In this document: in pieces, positions 1-5,674 of the stretch
How the letters are laid out: every line of letters begins with the position of its first letter
How positions within the stretch are numbered: position 1 is the first letter of the stretch
Assembly: GCA_016287555.1 (NCBI GenBank)
Contig: JAEFAK010000088.1
Location: forward strand, 1-7,365
From: Oscillospiraceae bacterium
GTDB lineage: Bacteria > Bacillota > Clostridia > Oscillospirales > Oscillospiraceae
Reading direction: 5' to 3'
Length of the DNA: 7,365 nt
Made by a program: the position numbers and the translations under genes
The notes under the pieces: generated by a model
What the model was told of the DNA's origin: nothing
What the model saw: the letters and a program-made list of their open reading frames with translations, nothing else
Databases searched by the model: none

Positions 1-242
1 TAGCCGAGGATATGATACTTTCCTTCCTCGTCTTTGCACGAGAATTCGACGCCCGGAAGAAACGACGGATCGCCCGGGCCGAGCAATTCCAGAAGCTCGA
101 CGCACCCGGCTATGCCGTCGTGATCGGTCAGAGAAAACAGACCTATCCCGGCGTCCTTCACGTTTTGCAGCAGCTCCGCGGGCGTATCAGTCCCGTCAGA
201 AACGGTGCTGTGCATAAGCAGATCGATGACTGAGTTTGTCAT
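1..242 (-). CDS. PHP-domain metal-dependent phosphoesterase, N-terminal part (runs off the left edge)
   Basis: Eighty-one N-terminal residues of a PHP (polymerase and histidinol phosphatase) domain are visible; the rest lies outside the window. Family motifs seen: DLLMHSTVSDGTDTP (residues 7-21), SLTDHDGI (37-44), the conserved Glu in GVEF (E66), and HILG (77-80). PHP domains bind two or three metals and hydrolyse phosphoesters; in this stand-alone type the substrate is often a nucleotide such as 3',5'-bisphosphate or a short oligonucleotide, but that cannot be told here. The first histidine of the usual HxH metal motif (DLHxHS) is Leu9, codon CTT, one base from CAT; His11, Asp16 and His41 are kept. 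The ATG at 242 has a GAAGG site at 250-254 with a 7-base spacer, lying in the 14-base gap after the upstream kinase-fusion gene, so it is probably the third gene of that operon. Family assignment is firm; activity is uncertain because of Leu9. Confidence 0.88.
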   Translation of the reverse strand, partial: MTNSVIDLLMHSTVSDGTDTPAELLQNVKDAGIGLFSLTDHDGIAGCVELLELLGPGDPSFLPGVEFSCKDEEGKYHILG

Positions 243-256
243 TATACGGCCTTCAC

Positions 257-1810
257 TTAAAGATTCTTTTTCAGCGTCAGTATGTTCTGCCCGTTTTTGT
301 ATTCATAGGCTATGCCGTCCATAAGCTTTTTGGTCATGAATACGCCGAGCCCGTGCATATCGCCGCCTTCCCCGGCGCGTTTCAGATCCGGGTCCTTACC
401 TGTGAGCGGATCGTAGGGTACGCCGTGGTCAAGGAACGTGATGGAAACGGAGACCGGGTCCTCAGCGACCTCGACTCTGACGACGGCGCTGCCTGCGCCC
501 GGCTTGTAGGCGTAATTGGCTATGTTTACGAAGATCTCCTCGACAGCCACGCTTACCTGCAGGCGGATATTCGGCGGGCAGTCGGCCGCCTGCAGGCGCT
601 CGTCAACGAAGGTCTGCACGGCGCCGAGGTTTTCCGCGGACGCCGCCACTTCGAGCTCGTTTGCGGAAAAGACCAGACTGTCCGTTTTCTCCAGAAGGGC
701 AAGCAGACGTTCCTTCCAGAATGCAATCTCGGCGCGGCCGCCCTCCGATTCAAGTCCGCCGCGGCGGATGGATCTGCGGATAAGCCGTGTATAGCCTATG
801 ATGCGGGCCTTGTTCTCGACCTCCTGCAGCTTCAGGGGGCACTCCGTGCCGAGGTAGGCGGAGAGGAACTTTTTCCAGAATGTCCGGGCGGTTTCGAAAT
901 CGAACCCCTGGAAGCTCTTAATGACCTCGTGATCCAGCTCGGAAAAACCTATGAAGGCATTGAAAATGCTGGCGAGCTCGAATACGGGATGTCCGACGGA
1001 GAGCGTGTCCATGTCGATAAGAAGCACCTCGTCGTTCTGAAGCTCGAGGTTCTTGGTATGGTAGTCACCGTGGATCATATGGTCGTCGTGAGGCACGGCC
1101 TCGACGATAGAAACGAGCTTCTTCCCCGCTTCTTCGGGCAGATAGTCCAGCATGAAGCGCGCCCATGATACGGCCGTCTCGCGCATATCTGGAAGCTTAC
1201 CGGCGGGCACGAGCGTGGCGTGGATCCTTTTAAGCATTTTTACATATTCCCCGACGCACCAGTCGAGTTTATCCGGCTCTGTCGAGATTATCTTTGAAAA
1301 CGAGCGTGCGTTTAGGAGCTCGAAAACGGAGCCGTAGCTTTCCCCCACCTTCACGACGTCGTAGGATATCGCCGTGGGTACGCCGAGGATGAGCGCCAGT
1401 TTTGCCACTTCGCGCTCGTGCCGGATATCCTCGAGCGCGTCGGCGTTGTTGTATACCTTGACGACATTGTCCTGATCGATGCGGTATATCGTCCCGTTCG
1501 CGCCGCGGCCTATCTCCTCGCAGCCTTCGACGGAGACGACGCGGTAGGCCTTCTCAACAGGCAGTATTTCCGTAAATCCGGTCATGTCGAGGATCTCATA
1601 GACCTCGGAACTGACGTTTACGATGCTGACGTCCGGGTATGTGTTCTTCAGGCGCAGGATGACCCGGAGCCCAGCGCTGGATATATATTCGAGCCCGGCG
1701 GCGTCGAGCACGACCTCGTTCTCGCCGCAGGCGGCGAGCCGATCGATTATTTCTTTTTCAGTCTGCTGTGCGTTATTTGAGTCGATCCTTCCGGTCAGTT
1801 CTATTTTCAT
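257..1810 (-). CDS. STAS - APH-like kinase - SpoIIAB/RsbW-like ATPase fusion protein
   Basis: 517 residues in three parts. (1) Residues 1-92 are a STAS domain of the anti-sigma-factor-antagonist type, with LEYISSAGLRVIL at 40-52. (2) About 95-375 is a protein-kinase/aminoglycoside-phosphotransferase fold resembling the TIGR02172 family: glycine loop GRGANG (101-106), Lys118 in VVKVY, Brenner motif HGDYHTKN (247-254), metal-binding IDMD (265-268). (3) About 382-517 is a GHKL ATPase like SpoIIAB/RsbW: N-box Glu425/Asn429, G1 box Asp461-x-Gly463, G2 box HGLG (486-489). In partner switching, the GHKL kinase phosphorylates a STAS partner and sequesters a sigma factor or other target; here both types of domain are in one chain. 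No membrane segment or signal peptide is seen, so it is probably cytosolic. All three catalytic sites look intact. The ATG at 1810 has AAGGG at 1820-1824. It sits 18 bases after a second STAS gene, its likely partner. The kinase substrate and the sigma target are unknown. Confidence 0.9.
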   Translation of the reverse strand: MKIELTGRIDSNNAQQTEKEIIDRLAACGENEVVLDAAGLEYISSAGLRVILRLKNTYPDVSIVNVSSEVYEILDMTGFTEILPVEKAYRVVSVEGCEEIGRGANGTIYRIDQDNVVKVYNNADALEDIRHEREVAKLALILGVPTAISYDVVKVGESYGSVFELLNARSFSKIISTEPDKLDWCVGEYVKMLKRIHATLVPAGKLPDMRETAVSWARFMLDYLPEEAGKKLVSIVEAVPHDDHMIHGDYHTKNLELQNDEVLLIDMDTLSVGHPVFELASIFNAFIGFSELDHEVIKSFQGFDFETARTFWKKFLSAYLGTECPLKLQEVENKARIIGYTRLIRRSIRRGGLESEGGRAEIAFWKERLLALLEKTDSLVFSANELEVAASAENLGAVQTFVDERLQAADCPPNIRLQVSVAVEEIFVNIANYAYKPGAGSAVVRVEVAEDPVSVSITFLDHGVPYDPLTGKDPDLKRAGEGGDMHGLGVFMTKKLMDGIAYEYKNGQNILTLKKNL

Positions 1811-1828
1811 TGAAAAAGGCCCTTTCCT

Positions 1829-2125
1829 TCAATCTATGGTCAGTATCTCCGAAAAGCCCGTCGCCCTGAAGACGTCCATGACGGGGCCGCTGACGCCTTT
1901 GACGCGCATGCACCCCTTCTTATCCATTATCTTCTGCGCCGCGAGAAGGACGCGCAGTCCCGCCGAGGATATGTAATCCAATCCCTCAAAGCCGAAGACC
2001 AGCTCGGCAGTGCCCTCGAGCGCGTCGTTTACGGCCTTTTCGAGCTCCGGCGCGGTGACCGCGTCGAGCCTGCCGGTCAGAGTAATGACCGTCTTCTCTT
2101 TATTCCTTTCAGTCCTGATATCCAA
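1829..2125 (-). CDS. STAS-domain protein, anti-sigma factor antagonist type
   Basis: Small single-domain STAS protein of 98 residues from the proposed TTG start. The core matches SpoIIAA/RsbV-like antagonists: VITLTGRLDAVTAPELEKAV, then LDYISSAGLRVLL, then VFRATGFSEIL. It resembles the STAS domain of the next gene (same YISSAGLRV core). Known role of the family: unphosphorylated antagonist binds a GHKL anti-sigma kinase and releases its target; phosphorylation blocks this. Here the obvious candidate partner is the ATPase domain of the adjacent fusion. Start choice: the frame is open up to an ATG at 2170, but that adds 15 residues unlike the family. TTG at 2125 gives the typical short N-terminus (MDIRTERNKEKTVITLTG) and has a strong GGGAGGG site 5-6 bases upstream. 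First gene of the leftward operon. No phosphatase or sigma-factor gene is visible in the window. Confidence 0.9.
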   Translation of the reverse strand: MDIRTERNKEKTVITLTGRLDAVTAPELEKAVNDALEGTAELVFGFEGLDYISSAGLRVLLAAQKIMDKKGCMRVKGVSGPVMDVFRATGFSEILTID

Positions 2126-2130
2126 CCGTA

Positions 2131-2137
2131 TCCCTCC
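2131..2137 (-). promoter_or_regulatory. Ribosome binding site that favours the TTG start at 2125
   Basis: On the minus strand the sequence reads GGGAGGGATACGGTTG: a near-ideal Shine-Dalgarno with the GGAGG core about 7 bases before TTG. The upstream ATG at 2170 has only a GAGAGG-like site. The better site plus the family-like N-terminus are the reasons for choosing 2125. Confidence 0.6.
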
Positions 2138-2217
2138 CAGACTGAAGCTATTTACATCATATTTTATCATAACGCGCCTCTCTCCGCAAGAAAGGTTTGC
2201 TTCCGGCGCAGAGCAAG

Positions 2218-2246
2218 TTGACTTTTAGGGGAATATATATTAGGAT
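2218..2246 (+). promoter_or_regulatory. Probable sigma-70/SigA promoter for metG
   Basis: TTGACT (2218-2223, five of six bases to TTGACA) and TAGGAT (2241-2246, four of six to TATAAT) are separated by exactly 17 bases, with an A/T-rich spacer end. Transcription would start near 2253, giving a leader of about 50 bases. The leader holds one small hairpin (2256-2262 with 2268-2274, TTTTT loop, one G-U pair) and is too short for a T-box or S-box. The divergent STAS operon must also start in this region, but no convincing leftward promoter could be read. Confidence 0.6.
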
Positions 2247-2287
2247 TTATAAGTTAAGTCGGTTTTTCCGATTTGCGATCATTTTTC

Positions 2288-2293
2288 AGGAGG
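2288..2293 (+). promoter_or_regulatory. Ribosome binding site of metG (decides the start)
   Basis: Perfect AGGAGG with an 8-base spacer to the ATG at 2302. The same frame is open further upstream to an ATG at 2197, but that start lies before the predicted promoter and would add 35 residues not found in MetRS. Confidence 0.85.
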
Positions 2294-2301
2294 CTTTATT
2301 C

Positions 2302-3876
2302 ATGAGCAAGGGAACGTATTACATCACGACCCCAATCTACTACCCGTCTGACAAGCTGCACATCGGCCACACCTACTGCACGGTCGCGACCGACGCGCTG
2401 GCGAGGTACAGGCGAATGCAGGGCTATGATGTCATGTTCCTGACCGGGACCGACGAGCACGGCCAGAAGATCGAGGACAAGGCCGCCGAAGCCGGCGTCA
2501 CGCCCAAGCAGTTCGTCGACAACATAGTCGAGGGCGAGCGCGGCGTCAAGGATCTCTGGAAGCTGATGAACATCTCCAACGACCGCTTCATCCGCACGAC
2601 CGACGACTATCACGTCGAGTCCATCCAGAAGATTTTCCGCGCCCTCTACGACAACGGCGATATCTATAAAGGCACCTACAAAGGCAAATACTGCAAACCC
2701 TGCGAGTCCTTCTGGACCGAAAGCCAGCTCGTCGACGGCAAATGCCCCGACTGCGGCCGCGAGGTGCAGGACGCCGAGGAGGAGGCCTATTTCTTCCGCC
2801 TCTCCAAGTACGCCGACAAGGTCCGCGACCTTCTTGAGAACACGGACTTTCTCGAGCCGCGCTCCCGCGTCAACGAGATGGTCAACAACTTCATAAAGCC
2901 CGGCCTCGAGGATCTCTGCGTATCGAGGACGACCTTTACCTGGGGCGTTCCCGTCGACTTCGATCCGGGCCACGTCGTCTACGTCTGGGTAGACGCGCTC
3001 TCGAACTATATCACCGCCCTCGGATACGGCAACGACAGATACGACGACTATGACAGGTTCTGGCCCGCCGACGTGCACATAGTCGGCAAGGAGATAGTCA
3101 GGTTCCATTCGATAATCTGGCCCGCCATGCTGATGAGCCTCGGTCTTCCGCTCCCGAAGAAGGTCTTCGGCCACGGCTGGCTCATGCTCGACGGAGGCAA
3201 GATGTCCAAGTCCAAGGGCAACGTGGTCGACCCCTACGTTCTCGCTGAGAAATACGGCGTCGACGCCCTCCGCTTCTTCCTCATGCGCACCTTCCCCTTC
3301 GGCTCCGACGGCAACTTCTCCAACGAGCTTCTCATCCAGACGATAAACACCGACCTCGCCAACGATCTGGGCAATCTCGTCTCCCGCACGGTCTCGATGG
3401 TCATCAAGTATTTCGGCGGCACGCTGCCGGCCGAGCGCGAGGATGTCCCCGCGGAGGACGACGAGCTCGTCGCTCTCGCCTCCGGGCTCCGCGGCGTATA
3501 TGAGGACGCGATGGACCGCTTTATGCCTCAGAACGCGCTCGCGGAGGCATTCAAGGTCATCTCCCGCGCAAACAAGTATATAGACGAGACGGCGCCGTGG
3601 GCGCTCGCCAAGGACGAGAGCAAGAAGGCGAGGCTCGCGACGGTGCTATACAATCTTCTCGAATCCGTCCGCATAGCCGCTTCGCTGCTCGTCCCCTTCA
3701 TGCCCGAAAGCTGCGAAAAGATCCGTACGCAGATAGGCGCGAAGACCGAGGAGTTCGGCTGGGACGCCGCCGGGAAATACGGCGTTCTCCCCGCTGACGT
3801 CACCGTCGTCAAGGGCGAGATAATCTTCCCGCGCCTCGACCTGAAGAAAGAGCTGGAGGCTCTTGAAAACCTTTGA
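2302..3876 (+). CDS. metG: Methionyl-tRNA synthetase (short form, four-cysteine zinc knuckle)
   Basis: Class I aminoacyl-tRNA synthetase of 524 residues that charges tRNA-Met with methionine using ATP, in the cytoplasm. Signature motifs: HIGH at 20-23; zinc-binding CKPC (131-134) and CPDC (148-151) in the connective-peptide insert; VDALSNYI (230-237); KMSKS (300-304) followed by KGNVVDP. The helical anticodon-binding domain fills roughly 345-505 and includes DETAPW (428-433). The protein ends soon after (PRLDLKKELEALENL), so it lacks the C-terminal EMAPII/Trbp111-like tRNA-binding domain that takes many Firmicute MetRS proteins to about 640-660 residues. The start is ATG with a perfect AGGAGG 8 bases upstream, and the N-terminus (KGTYYITTPIYYPSDKLHIGH) is typical. 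The stop overlaps the start of the HAD gene by 4 bases, implying coupled translation. Confidence 0.97.
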   Translation: MSKGTYYITTPIYYPSDKLHIGHTYCTVATDALARYRRMQGYDVMFLTGTDEHGQKIEDKAAEAGVTPKQFVDNIVEGERGVKDLWKLMNISNDRFIRTTDDYHVESIQKIFRALYDNGDIYKGTYKGKYCKPCESFWTESQLVDGKCPDCGREVQDAEEEAYFFRLSKYADKVRDLLENTDFLEPRSRVNEMVNNFIKPGLEDLCVSRTTFTWGVPVDFDPGHVVYVWVDALSNYITALGYGNDRYDDYDRFWPADVHIVGKEIVRFHSIIWPAMLMSLGLPLPKKVFGHGWLMLDGGKMSKSKGNVVDPYVLAEKYGVDALRFFLMRTFPFGSDGNFSNELLIQTINTDLANDLGNLVSRTVSMVIKYFGGTLPAEREDVPAEDDELVALASGLRGVYEDAMDRFMPQNALAEAFKVISRANKYIDETAPWALAKDESKKARLATVLYNLLESVRIAASLLVPFMPESCEKIRTQIGAKTEEFGWDAAGKYGVLPADVTVVKGEIIFPRLDLKKELEALENL

Positions 3877-4523
3877 AGAGCTACGGATATCTCTTTTTCG
3901 ACCTTGACGGGACGCTGACCGATCCCGCCGAGGGAATAACGAAAAGCGTCGCCTACGCGCTGGAAAAGTTCGGCATTCACGTCGCCGACAGGCGCGAGCT
4001 TTACTGCTTCATCGGGCCGACGCTCTACGACTCGTTCCGAAAATACTACGGCTTTTCCGATGAAGACGCGAACCGCGCCGTCGAATATTACCGCGAGTAT
4101 TTCCGCGTCGACGGTATATTCGACAATAAAGTCTACGACGGCATACCGGAGCTTCTTGCAAAGCTCAAAGACGCCGGGAAGAAGCTCGTTCTCGCGACCT
4201 CGAAGCCGGAGGAATTCGCGCGGCGCATCATGGACAAGTTCGAGCTCGCGCAGTTTTTCGAGCTCATCGCGGGAGCGACGATGGACGGCAGCAGAGGAAA
4301 AAAGAGCGAGGTCATCGAGTACGCCATAAAGGGCGCGGGCATCTCCGATAAATCCTCCGTGCTGATGATAGGCGACCGCGAGAACGATATCCTCGGCGCC
4401 AGGAAGGCCGGAGTCGATTCGATGGGCGTTCTCTTCGGCTACGGCAGCAGGCAGGAGCTCGAGGCGGCCGGGCCGACGTATATAGCCGAAAGCGTCGAAC
4501 AGATAGGAAAAATGCTTATATAG
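3873..4523 (+). CDS. HAD-superfamily hydrolase, phosphoglycolate phosphatase / 5'-nucleotidase-like
   Basis: 216-residue soluble HAD phosphatase. Motif I FDLDGTLTD (9-17; nucleophile Asp10, acid/base Asp12), motif II Thr109 in LATSK, motif III Lys144, and motif IV GDREND (167-172) are all present. The helical cap at about 18-85 marks subclass I; FIGPTLYDSF (46-55) resembles the Gph-like and bacterial HAD 5'-nucleotidase groups. The substrate (phosphoglycolate, nucleotide monophosphate or another small phosphate ester) cannot be fixed from sequence. The start must be TTG at 3873: an in-frame TGA at 3864-3866 closes the frame just upstream, and motif I begins at residue 9, leaving no room for a later start. 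TTGA overlaps the metG stop. The GGAGG at 3855-3859 is 13 bases away, rather far, so translation probably depends on ribosomes finishing metG. A strong terminator follows directly. Confidence 0.92.
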   Translation: MKSYGYLFFDLDGTLTDPAEGITKSVAYALEKFGIHVADRRELYCFIGPTLYDSFRKYYGFSDEDANRAVEYYREYFRVDGIFDNKVYDGIPELLAKLKDAGKKLVLATSKPEEFARRIMDKFELAQFFELIAGATMDGSRGKKSEVIEYAIKGAGISDKSSVLMIGDRENDILGARKAGVDSMGVLFGYGSRQELEAAGPTYIAESVEQIGKMLI

Positions 4524-4530
4524 CGCAGAG

Positions 4531-4563
4531 CGGGCGGATGTTGCTTCATCCGCCCGTTTTTTT
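4531..4563 (+). terminator. Rho-independent terminator of the metG-HAD unit
   Basis: CGGGCGGATG (4531-4540), loop TTGCTT, CATCCGCCCG (4547-4556), then seven T. The 10-bp stem is perfect and GC-rich, and it begins 7 bases after the HAD stop codon. Confidence 0.95.
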
Positions 4564-4576
4564 GCTGCCGACGCTA

Positions 4577-4605
4577 TTGTAAATCAGTCCAGTAAATTGT
4601 ATGAT
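4577..4605 (+). promoter_or_regulatory. Probable promoter of the MoaF-like gene
   Basis: TTGTAA (4577-4582) and TATGAT (4600-4605, five of six to consensus) with a 17-base spacer, just after the upstream terminator. Transcription should begin about 4611-4613, within the A-run. This leaves almost no leader for the ATG at 4617 and places its AGGA outside the transcript, which supports the ATG at 4635 as the real start. Confidence 0.6.
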
Positions 4606-4620
4606 ATAGGAAAAAAATGA

Positions 4621-4627
4621 AAGAGGG
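4621..4627 (+). promoter_or_regulatory. Ribosome binding site for the ATG at 4635
   Basis: AAGAGGG followed by a 7-base spacer to ATG at 4635. It lies downstream of the predicted transcription start, unlike the AGGA at 4608-4611 that would serve the ATG at 4617. Confidence 0.5.
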
Positions 4628-4634
4628 CTATGAA

Positions 4635-5498
4635 ATGGATCTTGGAAAGTTCATCTCCGAGGGCAAGAAATCTATCGCCCAGTACCGTCCTCCTCTGAGC
4701 TATGAGCTCGTCGGCAGGCGCTATAACTTCCTCATGGACGACGGGTACGACTACCAGCTCAGTTTCATCGATGAAAAGACGCTCGAATGGAGCTGGAAGG
4801 GCGAGACCGGCAAGGCCGAGTATCTCTGCGCCAAGGGCGACGAGACGACCTTCCTGCTGACCTACGCGCTCGAAGGCCGCGAGCTGCGCGAGAACCACAC
4901 CTGGGTCATCGACCTCGAACAGTGGCTCGTCACCCGCATCGTCTCCGTAGTCGGGGAAAACCCGCGCTATCCCTTCGTCATCAAGCCGAAGTACGAGTTC
5001 GGCATGATAGAACGCGAGGGCGTGCCCTACTCCGTATATCCGCGCCACGGCTTCACCTCCGACATGGTCGGAAACGTCGTGCAGTGGAACTACGGCATGA
5101 TGGAGACCGTCCACATCTACTACTGCACCGACTTCTACCGCATCACCTATCCGCCCGAGAACGAAGCCACCCGCACGATAAACGAGGCGGTCGAGTCGCT
5201 CCCCTCTTCCGACGAGCCCACGGCCTATATCAAGATCAAGGACGGCATTTATCTTTTCAGTCTCACGGAGTCCAATTCCGAAAAGCTCCTCGGCGACCGC
5301 ATGCAGCTTCGCAGCAACACGATGTGCATGCTCCAGAACTATCGCCGCGTTTATCAGGTCGGCCGCACCTTCGGCACAGACACGCGCAGCGGCGACGTCA
5401 GGAGCCTGCATCTCATGTTCGGCGCCTTCGGCAGGATAAGGACCGGAGAAGAGAAATTCGAGAAGTTCCTCAATGACCCAAACCCCTTCCTGGTGTGA
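4635..5498 (+). CDS. MoaF-like two-lobed lipocalin-fold protein, function unknown
   Basis: 287 residues from the ATG at 4635 (293 if started at 4617). Two beta-rich halves, matching by pattern the MoaF N- and C-terminal domains: the first (about 20-107) has LVGRRYNFLMDDGYDYQLSF, LEWSW and WVIDLEQWLVTRIVSVVG; the second (about 143-250) has MVGNVVQWNYG, VHIYYCTDFYRITYP, AYIKIKDGIYLFSL and GRTFGTDT. The alternation of short strands ending in Tyr/Trp/Phe fits a calycin barrel, the fold shared with phenolic acid decarboxylases. There is no signal peptide or membrane segment, so it is probably cytosolic. The molybdopterin role implied by the MoaF name is poorly established, and no molybdenum-cofactor gene is near. 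It has its own promoter and is followed by a structured region and a terminator-like hairpin before the glycyl radical enzyme. A small-molecule-binding or enzymatic role on an aromatic or acidic substrate is possible, but this is inference. Confidence 0.72.
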   Translation: MDLGKFISEGKKSIAQYRPPLSYELVGRRYNFLMDDGYDYQLSFIDEKTLEWSWKGETGKAEYLCAKGDETTFLLTYALEGRELRENHTWVIDLEQWLVTRIVSVVGENPRYPFVIKPKYEFGMIEREGVPYSVYPRHGFTSDMVGNVVQWNYGMMETVHIYYCTDFYRITYPPENEATRTINEAVESLPSSDEPTAYIKIKDGIYLFSLTESNSEKLLGDRMQLRSNTMCMLQNYRRVYQVGRTFGTDTRSGDVRSLHLMFGAFGRIRTGEEKFEKFLNDPNPFLV

Positions 5499-5545
5499 CG
5501 GAAGGGACAGCCTCCGGGCATTCCGGCGGGCCCGGATAGTCCGTC
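5497..5545 (+). other. Nested stem structure downstream of the MoaF-like gene
   Basis: Outer stem GACGGA (5497-5502) with TCCGTC (5540-5545); inner stem TCCGGGC (5513-5519) with GCCCGGA (5530-5536) around a 10-base loop. All pairs are Watson-Crick. It starts inside the stop codon and lies upstream of the terminator hairpin. It may be a 3' UTR structure protecting the transcript end. It does not match any riboswitch class I could recall. No gene is seen in 5499-5741; that stretch holds this structure, the terminator and the next promoter. Confidence 0.4.
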
Positions 5546-5576
5546 GCACCGATAAAAGACCGGAACAAGCTTTCTG

Positions 5577-5611
5577 CGGCAGGCACGTTGCCAAAACGTG
5601 CCTGCCGTTTT
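5577..5611 (+). terminator. Probable rho-independent terminator after the MoaF-like gene
   Basis: CGGCAGGCACGTT (5577-5589), loop GCCAA, AACGTGCCTGCCG (5595-5607): a perfect 13-bp stem followed by only four T before a G. The stem is very strong but the T-run is short, so termination may be partial. It separates the MoaF-like gene from the glycyl radical enzyme gene. Confidence 0.75.
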
Positions 5612-5674
5612 GCTGCGATCGTCTCTTTCCCCGTCGGAGCGCTTCGCAGCCGCTATAATTGTCTCAAAAGCTTA

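Noticed and set aside
236..1168. Long open plus-strand frame (310 codons) opposite the kinase-fusion gene
   Set aside because: It shows no domain motif and lies opposite a minus-strand frame with three recognisable domains; GC-rich genes commonly leave the opposite strand open.
1..1980. Shared 12-base string GCCGAGGATATG near 4-15 and near 1961-1972
   Set aside because: It falls within unrelated coding contexts (PHP motif HILG and STAS YISSA) and is short enough for chance given the codon use.
2197..2301. Upstream ATG at 2197 as the metG start
   Set aside because: It lies before the predicted promoter, adds 35 residues foreign to MetRS, and ATG 2302 has a perfect AGGAGG.
2247..2301. T-box or S-box leader for metG
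   Set aside because: The leader is only about 50 bases and contains one 7-bp hairpin without T-box or SAM-riboswitch elements.
2126..2301. SigB-type or SigA-type leftward promoter for the STAS operon
   Set aside because: The minus strand has A/T-rich -10-like strings but none with an acceptable -35 at 16-18 bases, and no GTTT/GGGTAT pair.
2296..3174. Long open minus-strand frame opposite metG
   Set aside because: Val/Asp/Leu-rich translation without motifs; the plus strand carries HIGH, zinc and KMSKS motifs.
4584..5594. Long open minus-strand frame (336 codons) opposite the MoaF-like gene
   Set aside because: No family motif, it crosses the plus-strand promoter and terminator stem, and the plus-strand reading has a promoter, Shine-Dalgarno and two recognisable domains.
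5497..5611. Known riboswitch, such as ZTP/pfl motif or fluoride, before the radical enzyme
   Set aside because: The conserved cores of these classes could not be matched, and the gene has a promoter after the hairpin.
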